Below, piece by piece: positions 14,712 to 23,103 of a DNA stretch of 39,563 nucleotides. Below the pieces are notes generated by a model. It saw only the letters and a program-made list of their open reading frames with translations, made no database searches and was not told where the DNA came from. Position 1 is the first letter of the stretch. Every line of letters begins with the position of its first letter. Location: positions 1-39,563 of the forward strand of contig JAGAOB010000044.1 in the NCBI GenBank assembly GCA_017623895.1. The letters run 5' to 3'. Source of the DNA: Clostridia bacterium (lineage in GTDB: Bacteria > Bacillota > Clostridia > Oscillospirales > UBA644). A program made the translations under genes and the position numbers.

Positions 14712-15488
14712 TTACGTTCCGCGGCGCCTGTCGTTGTCCATCAATTCCTTTGCAAGGTCACGGTAAGCAAGGGCACCCTTGGCGTGCTTGTCGTAATAGT
14801 TGATGGGCTCTCCGTGGCTGGGGGCTTCGCTGATGCGGACGTTGCGGGGGATAACGGTCTTGAAAATCTTTCCCGCGAAGTATTTCTTCACCTCTGCCAG
14901 GACCTGCGTCGTGAGGTTCAGCCGCCCGTCGTACATCGTAATCAGGATTCCCTCAATGTCCAGCGTTGGGTTGTACAACCGCCGAACCTGTCGAATGGTA
15001 TTGGTCAGTTGGGACAGGCCTTCCAGAGCGTAAAACTCACACTGAATGGGGATCAGCACCGTATGCGCACAGACCAACGCGTTCAGCGTCAGCAAGCCGA
15101 GGGAGGGAGGACAGTCGATAAAGACGTAATCAAACTCCACGGAGCAAGGCTGAAAAAGCGCATTTTTCAAGGATTGCTCCCGTTTTTCCACATCCACGAG
15201 CTCCACCTCTGCGCCCGCAAGATCCATCGTTGAGGGCAAAATCCAAAGGTTTTTGAATTTGGTTTGGGTCACGGCGTTTTCCAAGGAAAGATCCCCCACC
15301 ATCACCTGATACAGCGAGGCTTTGATCTGTCTTTTATTGATTCCGCAGCCCGACGTGGCGTTCCCCTGGGGATCGAGGTCCACCAAAAGAACCTTCTTTC
15401 CCGCTTCCGCCAAACAAGAGGCAAGGTTGACGACGCTGGTGGTTTTCCCCACGCCGCCCTTCTGATTTGCCACTGCAATGATTTTCAT
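14712..15488 (-). CDS. parA: chromosome partitioning ATPase ParA/Soj
   Basis: 258 aa from the ATG at 15488 behind AAGGAG. A longer frame could open at 15578, but that start lies inside the parS palindrome (it would read MFHVKH) and has no ribosome site, so it is rejected. The deviant Walker A is NQKGGVGKTTSVVNLA (about 8-23), then VLLVDLDPQGNATSG and the Walker B-like DYVFIDCPPSLGLLTLNAL. ITMYDGRLNLTTQVLAEVKK and IPRNVRISEAPSHGEPI are typical of Soj. It binds DNA nonspecifically as an ATP dimer, and ParB triggers hydrolysis, moving origins apart and modulating DnaA. A good promoter (15520-15548) and a parS site lie upstream. Confidence 0.97.
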   Translation of the reverse strand: MKIIAVANQKGGVGKTTSVVNLASCLAEAGKKVLLVDLDPQGNATSGCGINKRQIKASLYQVMVGDLSLENAVTQTKFKNLWILPSTMDLAGAEVELVDVEKREQSLKNALFQPCSVEFDYVFIDCPPSLGLLTLNALVCAHTVLIPIQCEFYALEGLSQLTNTIRQVRRLYNPTLDIEGILITMYDGRLNLTTQVLAEVKKYFAGKIFKTVIPRNVRISEAPSHGEPINYYDKHAKGALAYRDLAKELMDNDRRRGT

Positions 15489-15519
15489 AAATTCGATCTC
15501 CTTCGAGATAAGTACCTTA

Positions 15520-15548
15520 ATTCTAACACATCCCGAAGAAAAAATCAA
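15520..15548 (-). promoter_or_regulatory. promoter of parA-parB-serS
   Basis: On the minus strand TTGATT (15548-15543), 17 bp, TAGAAT (15525-15520), with parS site 2 just upstream, so ParB binding could affect transcription. Confidence 0.75.
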
Positions 15549-15561
15549 GGGGCAAGAACAA

Positions 15562-15577
15562 TGTTTCACGTGAAACA
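15562..15577. promoter_or_regulatory. parS site 2
   Basis: TGTTTCACGTGAAACA, exact; the palindrome extends to 20 bp (15560-15579) with the flanking AA/TT. Confidence 0.97.
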
Positions 15578-15699
15578 TTGCAAAAAAAGCCCATAACTAC
15601 AAGGAGAAACAGCGATTTCAAACTATTTGCAACTTTTCAGAAAAACCTTTTTCCCCACTCCCGCGTATCATAGAACAGAACCCCACGGGAGGAGATTTT

Positions 15700-16047
15700 A
15701 TGAATTACGTCTTTCAGGCCCTCACAGCACTTTTTGCCATTATCGGATTGTTCGAGACGCTTTGGAGCTTAATCCTGCTTTTCACTCGACGGGCAACAAA
15801 GGGACAGCCTACACGAATTTTGATCAAAACCAACGAACACGTCGACCCTGCCTTTTTGGCGGAGGATCTGCACCTTTTGTCCGACCGTCTTTCCCACTGC
15901 AACGATCTTCGCATTTGGCTGATCTGTCCCAAGAAGGCACCCCAAGAACGAATCTGTCGATTCGTGGCGGAACGGGACGAATCGGTTCGAGTGGTCACGG
16001 AAGAGCAGCTGCAGGACGAGATCAAGGCCTTTACGAAAGATCTGTAA
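15700..16047 (+). CDS. hypothetical protein with one N-terminal membrane segment
   Basis: 115 aa; ATG at 15700 behind GGGAGGAG. Residues about 3-27 (VFQALTALFAIIGLFETLWSL) form a membrane anchor. The remainder is a soluble domain of alternating hydrophobic strands and helices (TRILIKTNEHVDPAF, DLRIWLICP, VRVVTEEQLQDEI). I do not recognise the family. Many small anchored proteins of this size are found in clostridial chromosomes. It stands alone between parA and a lipoprotein gene, with its own strong terminator shared with the convergent gene; no confident promoter is visible in the 120 bp upstream. Confidence 0.75.
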   Translation: MNYVFQALTALFAIIGLFETLWSLILLFTRRATKGQPTRILIKTNEHVDPAFLAEDLHLLSDRLSHCNDLRIWLICPKKAPQERICRFVAERDESVRVVTEEQLQDEIKAFTKDL

Positions 16048-16053
16048 AAAAAT

Positions 16054-16083
16054 AACGCCTCCGGGAAAGAGGCGTTTTTTCTT
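16054..16083. terminator. bidirectional terminator
   Basis: An 8-bp stem AACGCCTC (16054-16061)/GAGGCGTT (16069-16076), loop CGGGAAA, T6 on the plus side; A-rich sequence before it supplies U-rich RNA on the minus side. It closes the 115-aa gene and the convergent lipoprotein gene. Confidence 0.85.
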
Positions 16084-17635
16084 ATTCAGCGCTCACCCGT
16101 TGAGCAAGGGCATCTGCCAGCTCACCCTCGGGGGACGTGCCGTCCAAAAAGACGAAGGAAAGATCCCCTCGCACCGTGGTCTGCGTATCGGCAAGAGCCT
16201 TTGCAAGCGCAGGGGACACCTCCACAGAACCGTTGATATTGCCAGCATACAGCGTAGTTACCCCCTCCAGGGAGATCTCTCCCGAAGCAATCTGTGCCTC
16301 GGTAACGAACCGCACGCGACGGGAACCGTTTTCCGACAAAAGATTCCACGCATCACCGTAAAGGGCATCAAAGGATCGGGGCGGGTGCGCAGCGGCAATT
16401 TCATTGGACAAAATTAAGATTCCTTGGGTGGGATCCCGATCTCCCAAGGGTTGCGTCGTCGCAAGGGACTGCGGATACCCCGAAAGGGTCTGCTTGTGGG
16501 ATTCCAGCTGTTCCACGGTAAAATTAGCGGTAGAAAGGGAAAATACGCCGTACCTTCCACACAGTCGCACCTGAGAAGAAACATCCCGTCCCTCCTCCAG
16601 CGCCCACGCACCGTCCACCTCTACGGAAATCTTCTTCGTCGTCAGGCAGGTGATCAGGGAAAGCATCATACTCTCCTGAGCACCGTCACAGAGGGACAGT
16701 CCAACGATATCCACGTCGTGCTTCTCCAGAGCAGACCACAGATCCACGACGCCCGAATACGCGGTATTCATCCCGTTTCCGTAAGTCCCCAAGGAGAATA
16801 AAATGGGAACGGTGGGGTCCGCGCTGCGGTAAACGTTTACCATCATATCCAATACGTCAGACAGGCACTGTTGACGGTACCGACGCCAATCTCCGTAGCA
16901 GGCGTCCACCACGTCTTCCGCGGGCAAAGCATTCCACTCCTCCTCGGAAGAGGCACCCAGCCCCCGCAGATCGGACACTTTTTGACGAGATCCGTAGACC
17001 TCTCGCAAATAATCGTAAAATCCGCGAATCGAGGCTTCCGAATAATCCAGATCCTCGTTAACGGAATAATCGAACTCCCCAAAACAGGACAGGCGGACGC
17101 CCCAGCGGGTCAGATCCTTGCCGTAGGTCGAAACGGCGTGGAGCGCGAAATTCTGCAGGGTGTTTTCCACAATGGATAAGGTTGCGGCGTCAGAGAAGGA
17201 AAGATAAGATCCCCGATCCTCCATTTCATATATCTTCCCTTGCGCCGTCTTTTGCAGTACCAGCTCGTCTGCCCAAGACAGGTCCTTGGTCCACAGCAAG
17301 GGCTGAAGCGACACCTTCAAGCCCTCGTCGGTAAACGCCTTAACGGTTTCATCCAAATACTTCCAATGGAAATGCCCCTTCAGAGGCTCGAAATCCGACC
17401 AAAGAACGGCAAAATCAATGGCGGTAAAGCCACATTCCTTTGCCTTTTGGGCATAAGCACGGGCGTCCTGCGACGAAGCCACCTGCCACGACCACACGGT
17501 GAGATAAAGGTGACGGGAATTCCGCATTTCCGCCGCAGCCTCGGGATCATACTCCACCTCGGCAGGCCCCACGCATCCACACAGGACAAGCAACACACTT
17601 GCCAAAAGCAAACAAAGAACAGTTCTTATTCTCAT
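16082..17635 (-). CDS. lipoprotein with a glycoside-hydrolase-like TIM barrel
   Basis: 517 aa from the ATG at 17635, directly behind AAAGGAGG. It has a lipoprotein signal MRIRTVLCLLLASVLLVLCG followed by Cys21. The body reads like a family 42-type barrel: LTVWSWQVASSQDARAYAQK, the strand-end WSDFEPLKGHFHWKYLDETV near 85-105, then RWGVRLSCFGEFDYS, where a Glu may be the acid/base. Later NVYRSADPTVPILFSLGTYG and VDIVGLSLCDG fit further strands. A C-terminal region (about 390-517) has a Rossmann-like trimerisation-domain look (GILILSNEIAAAHPP, RVRFVTEAQIASGEISLEGV). Likely an outer-surface glycan-acting or glycan-binding enzyme; the substrate is unknown and the catalytic pair is not certain. It has a strong promoter and a leader of about 170 nt. 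Confidence 0.72.
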   Translation of the reverse strand: MRIRTVLCLLLASVLLVLCGCVGPAEVEYDPEAAAEMRNSRHLYLTVWSWQVASSQDARAYAQKAKECGFTAIDFAVLWSDFEPLKGHFHWKYLDETVKAFTDEGLKVSLQPLLWTKDLSWADELVLQKTAQGKIYEMEDRGSYLSFSDAATLSIVENTLQNFALHAVSTYGKDLTRWGVRLSCFGEFDYSVNEDLDYSEASIRGFYDYLREVYGSRQKVSDLRGLGASSEEEWNALPAEDVVDACYGDWRRYRQQCLSDVLDMMVNVYRSADPTVPILFSLGTYGNGMNTAYSGVVDLWSALEKHDVDIVGLSLCDGAQESMMLSLITCLTTKKISVEVDGAWALEEGRDVSSQVRLCGRYGVFSLSTANFTVEQLESHKQTLSGYPQSLATTQPLGDRDPTQGILILSNEIAAAHPPRSFDALYGDAWNLLSENGSRRVRFVTEAQIASGEISLEGVTTLYAGNINGSVEVSPALAKALADTQTTVRGDLSFVFLDGTSPEGELADALAQRVSAE

Positions 17636-17649
17636 TTTTCCTCCTTTGT

Positions 17650-17740
17650 TCCGACGCACCGAAAAGACCTCTCTGCGACGGAGAGATTCGAAGAAGAAAT
17701 CCACACGAATCTTCTCTTGAAATCGATTTGATTCACCCAA
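17650..17740 (-). promoter_or_regulatory. leader hairpins upstream of the lipoprotein gene
   Basis: Within the 170-nt leader, AGATTCG and CGAATCT can pair across 15 nt, and CTCTC-N7-GAGAG forms a second stem followed by GTCTTTTC just before the ribosome site. The arrangement could attenuate transcription; only the pairing is seen. Confidence 0.3.
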
Positions 17741-17813
17741 AGAGCCTGTACGCGCCATAGCCCTGATCAGCGTAAGTGACTGCACGCGTCCGACAGACTT
17801 GATTCACAGCAAA

Positions 17814-17842
17814 AGTATAGCACATTTCCGCAGAATTGTCAA
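17814..17842 (-). promoter_or_regulatory. promoter of the lipoprotein gene
   Basis: On the minus strand TTGACA (17842-17837), 17 bp, TATACT (17819-17814). Divergent from the aconitase promoter 57 bp away. Confidence 0.85.
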
Positions 17843-17898
17843 ACCCCCCTGCGGTTGCAAAAAAAATCCGAACAAATCCCCCTTTGCCGTAAAAATTC

Positions 17899-17927
17899 TT
17901 GACAAACCGCTATGTATCGTGTATAAT
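17899..17927 (+). promoter_or_regulatory. promoter of the aconitase operon
   Basis: TTGACA (17899-17904), 17 bp, TATAAT (17922-17927), both consensus. A leader of about 95 nt follows before the start codon. Confidence 0.9.
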
Positions 17928-18026
17928 TAAGTATTATAAATATTGAAGTACCGCTTTCGCACGATACGGCGGCGGGGGAATCCCCGTACCCGTTACAGTA
18001 TAACCCCAAATAGGAGACAATCAATC

Positions 18027-19946
18027 ATGGGAATGAACATTACGCAAAAAATCATTAAAAACCATTTAGTTTCGGGGGAGATGGTCCCGGGCAAGGAAAT
18101 TGCCATCCGCATTGACCAAACCCTGACCCAGGACGCCACGGGAACGATGGCATATCTGCAATTTGAAGCCATCGGGATTCCCCGCGTGCGCACCGAATGC
18201 TCCGTGGCGTACATCGATCACAACACCCTGCAGACGGGGTTTGAGAACGCGGACGACCATCGCTACATTCAATCCTGCTGTGCAAAATACGGCTTGTATT
18301 ATTCCCGTCCCGGCAACGGAATCTGCCACCAGGTCCATCTGGAACGGTTTTCAGCCCCCGGCAAGACCCTTTTGGGAAGCGACTCCCACACCCCCACGGG
18401 CGGTGGCATCGGAATGATGGCCATCGGCGCGGGCGGTCTGGACGTAGCGGTTGCAATGGGCGGCGGCGCGTTCCATCTGAATATGCCCGAGGTCATTCGG
18501 GTCAACCTTCACGGCAAGCTCCGTGCAGGCGTAGCGGCAAAGGATATCATCCTCAAGCTGCTGGAGATCCTGTCGGTCAAGGGCGGCGTTGGAAAGGTGA
18601 TCGAATACGGCGGCGATCTGTCGTCTCTCTCGGTTCCCGAACGGGCAACCATCACCAATATGGGCGCAGAATTGGGTGCAACCACCTCAATTTTCCCCGC
18701 CGACGAGGTTACTCGCAAATTCTTGGAAGCGCAAAAACGGGGCGACGTTTTCGTTCCCCTTGCCGCTGACGACGATGCGGAATACGCGCGCGTTATCGAC
18801 CTTGATCTTTCCACCCTCGAGCCCCTTGCAGCCTGCCCCCACTCTCCCGACAACATCAAGGCGATCAAGGATTTGGCAGGGAAAAAGATCGATCAGGTCT
18901 GCATCGGCTCCTGCACCAACTCCTCCTATCTGGACCTGATGAAGGTCGCCAAGATCCTGAAGGGAAAAACGGTGGCGGAGCACGTTTCCCTCGTCATCGC
19001 CCCCGGATCCAAGCAGGTTCTGGATATGCTGGCCAAGAACGGCGCTTTGAGCGACATCATCTCTGCGGGAGCGCGGATTCTGGAATGTGCCTGCGGTCCC
19101 TGCATCGGAATGGGACAGGCCCCCAACTCCAACGGCGTTTCCCTGCGGACCTTCAACCGCAACTTTGAGGGACGCTCGGGCACGGCCGACGGACAGGTCT
19201 ATTTGGTTTCTCCCGAAACCGCTGCCGTCTCCGCTCTGACGGGCGTCTTTACCGATCCGATGGCAAACGTCCCCGACCTTACGGTGGATATGCCCGAGGA
19301 ATTTGATATTAACGACAATATGATCGTCAAGCCCTATCCCGAATCCGAGGAGCACGAGGTAATCTACTGCCCCAACATCAAGCCCTTCCCCCTGAATAAG
19401 GAGCTGCCCGAGGTCCTTACCGCAAAAGCCGTGCTGAAGGTGGGAGACAACATCACCACCGACCACATTATGCCTGCGGGAGCAAAGATCCTGCCCTACC
19501 GTTCCAACATCCCCTATCTGTCCCAGTTCTGCTTCGGAGTCTGCGACAAGACCTTCCCCGAACGGGCGTTGGAATGGGGCGGCGGATTCGTCATCGGCGG
19601 ACAAAACTACGGACAGGGCTCTTCCCGTGAACACGCGGCGTTGGTTCCCCTTTACCTCGGCGTCAAGGCCGTGGTAGCAAAATCCTTTGCCCGCATCCAC
19701 GCGGCAAACCTCATCAATTCGGGAATCCTTCCCTTGACCTTTGAAAACGAGGCGGATTATGACCGCATCGACCAAGGTGACGAATTGGAGATCCCCGCCA
19801 TCCGCAAAAACGTAGAAGACGGCACGCCTATGGTGCTGATCAATAAAACGAAAAATCTGCAGATTCCTCTGACTACGGTGTTCACCGACCGTCAGAAGAA
19901 GATGATCCTGGCAGGCGGTCTTCTCAACGCCACCAAGAACGCGTAA
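18027..19946 (+). CDS. acn: aconitate hydratase
   Basis: 639 aa; ATG at 18027 behind TAGGAG. Size and motifs fit the short clostridial aconitase type, related to mitochondrial aconitase. Substrate loops GSDSHTPTGGGIGMMAIGAG (about 117-136) and GGGFVIGGQNYGQGSSREHA in the swivel domain are present. The [4Fe-4S] cluster ligands are Cys296 (GSCTNSS) and Cys356/Cys359 (CACGPCIG). It isomerises citrate to isocitrate. The isocitrate dehydrogenase gene lies one gene downstream on the same transcript, so the pair supplies 2-oxoglutarate for glutamate synthesis; no citrate synthase is in the window. Confidence 0.95.
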   Translation: MGMNITQKIIKNHLVSGEMVPGKEIAIRIDQTLTQDATGTMAYLQFEAIGIPRVRTECSVAYIDHNTLQTGFENADDHRYIQSCCAKYGLYYSRPGNGICHQVHLERFSAPGKTLLGSDSHTPTGGGIGMMAIGAGGLDVAVAMGGGAFHLNMPEVIRVNLHGKLRAGVAAKDIILKLLEILSVKGGVGKVIEYGGDLSSLSVPERATITNMGAELGATTSIFPADEVTRKFLEAQKRGDVFVPLAADDDAEYARVIDLDLSTLEPLAACPHSPDNIKAIKDLAGKKIDQVCIGSCTNSSYLDLMKVAKILKGKTVAEHVSLVIAPGSKQVLDMLAKNGALSDIISAGARILECACGPCIGMGQAPNSNGVSLRTFNRNFEGRSGTADGQVYLVSPETAAVSALTGVFTDPMANVPDLTVDMPEEFDINDNMIVKPYPESEEHEVIYCPNIKPFPLNKELPEVLTAKAVLKVGDNITTDHIMPAGAKILPYRSNIPYLSQFCFGVCDKTFPERALEWGGGFVIGGQNYGQGSSREHAALVPLYLGVKAVVAKSFARIHAANLINSGILPLTFENEADYDRIDQGDELEIPAIRKNVEDGTPMVLINKTKNLQIPLTTVFTDRQKKMILAGGLLNATKNA

Positions 19947-19948
19947 CC

Positions 19949-20434
19949 GTGAAAAAGGATCACGTAACCGCAAAAAGAGAGCGACAGGAGCCCGCGTCTG
20001 CAACGCGGCAAAGCATTTCAAAAAAAAGGAAGCGCACGTCTACGACGCGACGCAGTGCCACCGTGAAACGGTTCATCCAAGGGGTGGATCGCGTCCTTTC
20101 CCCCATTTTGATTCTCTCCTACGCCGCCCTTTCCCTGCTGCTTCTGGCGGCGGTTCCTCAAGGACGGGCAGGATTGCTTCTGGCGATCCTATGGGGCGCC
20201 GTAACGGCGGCCGCCCTGCGGTGGAGCGTTTGGGGGATTCTGAAATCGGCAAAAACGCGGACGACTCCCCGGGCGTGGACGGTTTTGGTTCGAACGACGG
20301 AGGCTTTATTTCTGCTTCTCACCGTCGCCGCCTTGGTCGCATCCATTCTTTTGCGGGAGATTCCCGCCGTCTGGCTCTTTTTCCCCACGCCTCTGTTCGG
20401 ATTGCAGGGGGCGATGCGGCTGGACGCACAATAA
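19949..20434 (+). CDS. hypothetical membrane protein, four predicted segments
   Basis: 161 aa from a GTG at 19949, two bases after the aconitase stop; no good ribosome site, so translation probably depends on coupling. The first 45 residues are strongly basic (KRERQEPAS, KKRKRTSTTRRS), followed by membrane segments at about 49-68, 72-91, 110-131 and 138-155. I do not recognise a family. The basic N-terminus would stay in the cytoplasm. Its place between aconitase and isocitrate dehydrogenase does not reveal a role. The downstream gene has its own ribosome site. Confidence 0.65.
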   Translation: MKKDHVTAKRERQEPASATRQSISKKRKRTSTTRRSATVKRFIQGVDRVLSPILILSYAALSLLLLAAVPQGRAGLLLAILWGAVTAAALRWSVWGILKSAKTRTTPRAWTVLVRTTEALFLLLTVAALVASILLREIPAVWLFFPTPLFGLQGAMRLDAQ

Positions 20435-20473
20435 ATTCCATTGCTTGCATTTTATCTTGAAGGAGAATATATT

Positions 20474-21628
20474 ATGTACGAAGAACAGATTCGGGCGGCG
20501 ACGGAAAAATTCGCCACCCTGCTGGAAGAACAGCTGAAGCGGGTCGACGGACTGAAGGCCCAAGGGGACTTCATCGACTACGCCAAGCTGGACAAGATCA
20601 TCATCGGCGTTTGCGGCGGAGACGGCATCGGCCCCACCATCACTGCCCAATCCCGTCGGGTGCTGGAGCATCTTCTGGTGGACGAGGTTGCCGCGGGGAA
20701 GGTGGAATTCCGCAACATCGACGGTCTGACCATCGAAAACCGCGTTGCCGTAATGAAAGCCATTCCCGACGACGTTATGGAAGAGCTGAAGGCCTGCCAC
20801 GTCATTCTGAAGGGACCCACCCACACCCCCAACGCAGGGGACGGATATCCCAACATCGAATCGGCGAACGTGGCGATGCGCAAAGCGTTGGATCTGTTCG
20901 CAAACGTACGTCCCGTCAAGGTCCCCGATCAGGGCATCGACTGGACCTTCTTCCGCGAAAACACCGAGGGTGGATACGCCGTCGGCTCCAAGGGAGTGAA
21001 CGTATCCGAGGATCTGGGCATCGACTTTACCGTCGCCACCACCCAAGGCTGCGACCGCATTGCGCAGATCGCCTTTGACTACGCAAAAAAGAACGGAAAG
21101 ACCCGCGTAGAGGTGGTCACCAAGGCCAACATCATCAAGACCACCGACGGAAAGTTTTTGGAGCGTTGCCACAAGGTTGCAGAGCAATATCCCGACATTC
21201 AACTCAACGAGTGGTTCATTGATATTATGACCGCCAAGCTCATCGACGAAAAACGCCGCCGCGACTTCCAGGTCTTCGTTCTGCCCAACCTGTACGGCGA
21301 TATCATCACTGACGAGGCCGCCGAATTCCAGGGCGGCGTCGGCACGGCAGGATCCGCCAATATCGGAAAACGCTACGCGATGTTTGAAGCCATTCACGGG
21401 GACGCTCCCCGTATGGTACGGGAGGGCAGAGCCAAATACGCCGACCCCTCCTCGATGCTTCGCGCCGCCGTTCTTCTTTTGTCCCATATCGGATATCAAG
21501 CGCAATCCGACAAACTTTCCGCCGCCTTGGACGAATGTATGTTCACCGAGCGCAAGCTGGTGGTCACGGGCCGCGACACGGGCTGTACGGGGGACGAATA
21601 CGCAGACTACGTTATGAGTAAACTGTAA
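20474..21628 (+). CDS. icd: isocitrate dehydrogenase, NAD(P)-dependent
   Basis: 384 aa; ATG at 20474 behind GAAGGAGA. Beta-decarboxylating dehydrogenase family: [19 protein letters not shown] near the start, then [34 protein letters not shown] and [20 protein letters not shown] with the metal-binding Asp pair, and [12 protein letters not shown] 45-residue helical N-terminal extension precedes the Rossmann-like core. The choice of isocitrate over isopropylmalate rests on the aconitase gene upstream and on [17 protein letters not shown], which differs from the LeuB signature; homoisocitrate or tartrate dehydrogenase are less likely. It converts isocitrate to 2-oxoglutarate. Confidence 0.88.
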   Translation: MYEEQIRAATEKFATLLEEQLKRVDGLKAQGDFIDYAKLDKIIIGVCGGDGIGPTITAQSRRVLEHLLVDEVAAGKVEFRNIDGLTIENRVAVMKAIPDDVMEELKACHVILKGPTHTPNAGDGYPNIESANVAMRKALDLFANVRPVKVPDQGIDWTFFRENTEGGYAVGSKGVNVSEDLGIDFTVATTQGCDRIAQIAFDYAKKNGKTRVEVVTKANIIKTTDGKFLERCHKVAEQYPDIQLNEWFIDIMTAKLIDEKRRRDFQVFVLPNLYGDIITDEAAEFQGGVGTAGSANIGKRYAMFEAIHGDAPRMVREGRAKYADPSSMLRAAVLLLSHIGYQAQSDKLSAALDECMFTERKLVVTGRDTGCTGDEYADYVMSKL

Positions 21629-21680
21629 TCGACTCAATTCTGATTTTCCCCGAATCATTTCTTGGAAAGGAGCGTCTCCG

Positions 21681-22142
21681 ATGAAAGCCCCCTCGATCAA
21701 GGTCATTGCCAACAATAAAAAAGCATATCACGACTATTTCGTGGAGGAAACCCTGGAGGCGGGAATTTCCTTGGTGGGCACGGAGGTTAAGTCGATCCGT
21801 ATGGGACGAGTCAACCTCAAGGACTCCTACTGCTCCGTAAAGAACGGAGAGATGATCCTGATGGGAGCTCACGTTTCCCCCTACGAGAAGGGAAATATTT
21901 TCAATAAAGACCCCCTGCGGGAGCGTACCCTGCTTCTGCACCGCAAGCAGATCGACCACCTCTTCGGAAAGGTCAAGCAGGACGGGTATTCCCTGATCCC
22001 CCTGCGGGTCTACCTGAAGGGCTCCTACGTCAAGGTGGAGATCGGTCTCTGCAAAGGGAAAAAGCTGTACGACAAGCGAGAATCCGCCGCAAAGGCATCG
22101 GCAAAACGGGAAATAGAACGGTCGATGAAGATCGAACGGTAA
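21681..22142 (+). CDS. smpB: SsrA-binding protein SmpB
   Basis: 153 aa; ATG at 21681 behind GGAAAGGAG. Typical OB-like fold with [38 protein letters not shown], the loop [20 protein letters not shown], and the basic C-terminal helix [20 protein letters not shown] that mimics mRNA in the decoding centre. With tmRNA it rescues stalled ribosomes. The tmRNA gene is not seen nearby. Confidence 0.96.
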   Translation: MKAPSIKVIANNKKAYHDYFVEETLEAGISLVGTEVKSIRMGRVNLKDSYCSVKNGEMILMGAHVSPYEKGNIFNKDPLRERTLLLHRKQIDHLFGKVKQDGYSLIPLRVYLKGSYVKVEIGLCKGKKLYDKRESAAKASAKREIERSMKIER

Positions 22143-22153
22143 AGGAGCAGAGA

Positions 22154-23101
22154 ATGGAACCTACGATTTTATTTGAATCTTCCCAAAACTTCTCCGTCCC
22201 CTGCGACGTGGTGGACAAGCACCTCTCCGCCCCCGACGTGGAGCTGCGTCTGCTCCTGCTTTTGCTGCGCAACGCCAACGCCGCGTTTTTGAAGGACGAT
22301 CTGATGCGGACCCTGTCGGTGGACGAGCCCCGTCTGAACGACGCGTTCCACTATTGGATCAAGGCAGGCGTTTTGTACAAGGCAGCAGGGAAATACACCC
22401 TCCAGCGCCCCCAGCTGAAGGCCTCGGATTTTATGACCTACCACCCCGAAACGGTGGCACAACGGTTAGAGGGAGACGTGGCACTGCAATTCCTTTACAA
22501 GGAAGCGGAAACGGCACTGAAAAAGCCCCTCACCTCCGCCGACGCCTCCCTGATCCTGTCCCTCGTGGATTGGTGCGGACTTCCCGCAAACGTGGTAGCC
22601 CTGCTGATCCGCTACGGGTGTGACAACGGAAAATCCCTGCGGCAGATCGCCCAAACGGGAATCAAATGGGCCGACGACGGCGTTCAGACCTTTGAACAGG
22701 CCGAGGAGCTGATCCGCAAGGAGTCCGAAAAGAAAAACACCGTCAACCGCATCGCCTCCCGCTTTGGAATTTTGGGTACCCGCGCCATCTCCGAGGCGGA
22801 GCGTAACACCTTCGTCAAGTGGCACGAGGAATTGGGCTACGAGCTGGATATGATCGGCCTTGCCTACGAGGAAACCATCAAAAATACGGGGAAATACACC
22901 TATACTTATATCGACAAAATTTTGGTCAAATGGCACGAGGCAGGATACAAGACCCCCGAACAGGCGCAAGCCGCCCCGAAGCCCGAACAAAAAACCCAAA
23001 AACGCACCCAAACCCGCCGAACCACCCCCAACAATCCCAAAAAATCCACCGCGGCCAATGACGCCTTGGATCTGGCTTGGGAAATTGCAGGAGGAGATTG
23101 A
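22154..23101 (+). CDS. dnaD: DnaD-domain replication protein
   Basis: 315 aa; ATG at 22154, 11 bp after smpB, with AAAGGAG upstream. An N-terminal winged-helix part (about 20-85, VELRLLLLLLRNANAAFLKDDL) is followed by two DnaD-like C-terminal helical bundles: LSLVDWCGLPANVVALLIRY then GKYTYTYIDKILVKWHEAGY, the conserved YxxxIL-x-W motif. The tail (about 275-305) is basic and Pro/Thr-rich. DnaD proteins help load the replicative helicase at origins and restart sites. The next gene encodes a DnaI/DnaC-like loader, so the pair forms a helicase-loading unit, away from dnaB in the usual Bacillus order. Confidence 0.9.
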   Translation: MEPTILFESSQNFSVPCDVVDKHLSAPDVELRLLLLLLRNANAAFLKDDLMRTLSVDEPRLNDAFHYWIKAGVLYKAAGKYTLQRPQLKASDFMTYHPETVAQRLEGDVALQFLYKEAETALKKPLTSADASLILSLVDWCGLPANVVALLIRYGCDNGKSLRQIAQTGIKWADDGVQTFEQAEELIRKESEKKNTVNRIASRFGILGTRAISEAERNTFVKWHEELGYELDMIGLAYEETIKNTGKYTYTYIDKILVKWHEAGYKTPEQAQAAPKPEQKTQKRTQTRRTTPNNPKKSTAANDALDLAWEIAGGD

Positions 23102-23103
23102 CG

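Noticed and set aside
15489-15578. An N-terminal extension of ParA starting MFHVKH
   Set aside because: The start codon is inside the parS palindrome and lacks a ribosome site; the ATG at 15488 has AAGGAG and matches the family start.
18687-21715. Minus-strand open frames opposite acn and icd (444 and 469 codons)
   Set aside because: Both are shadows of clear metabolic enzymes; codon bias in GC-rich genes keeps the antisense frame open.
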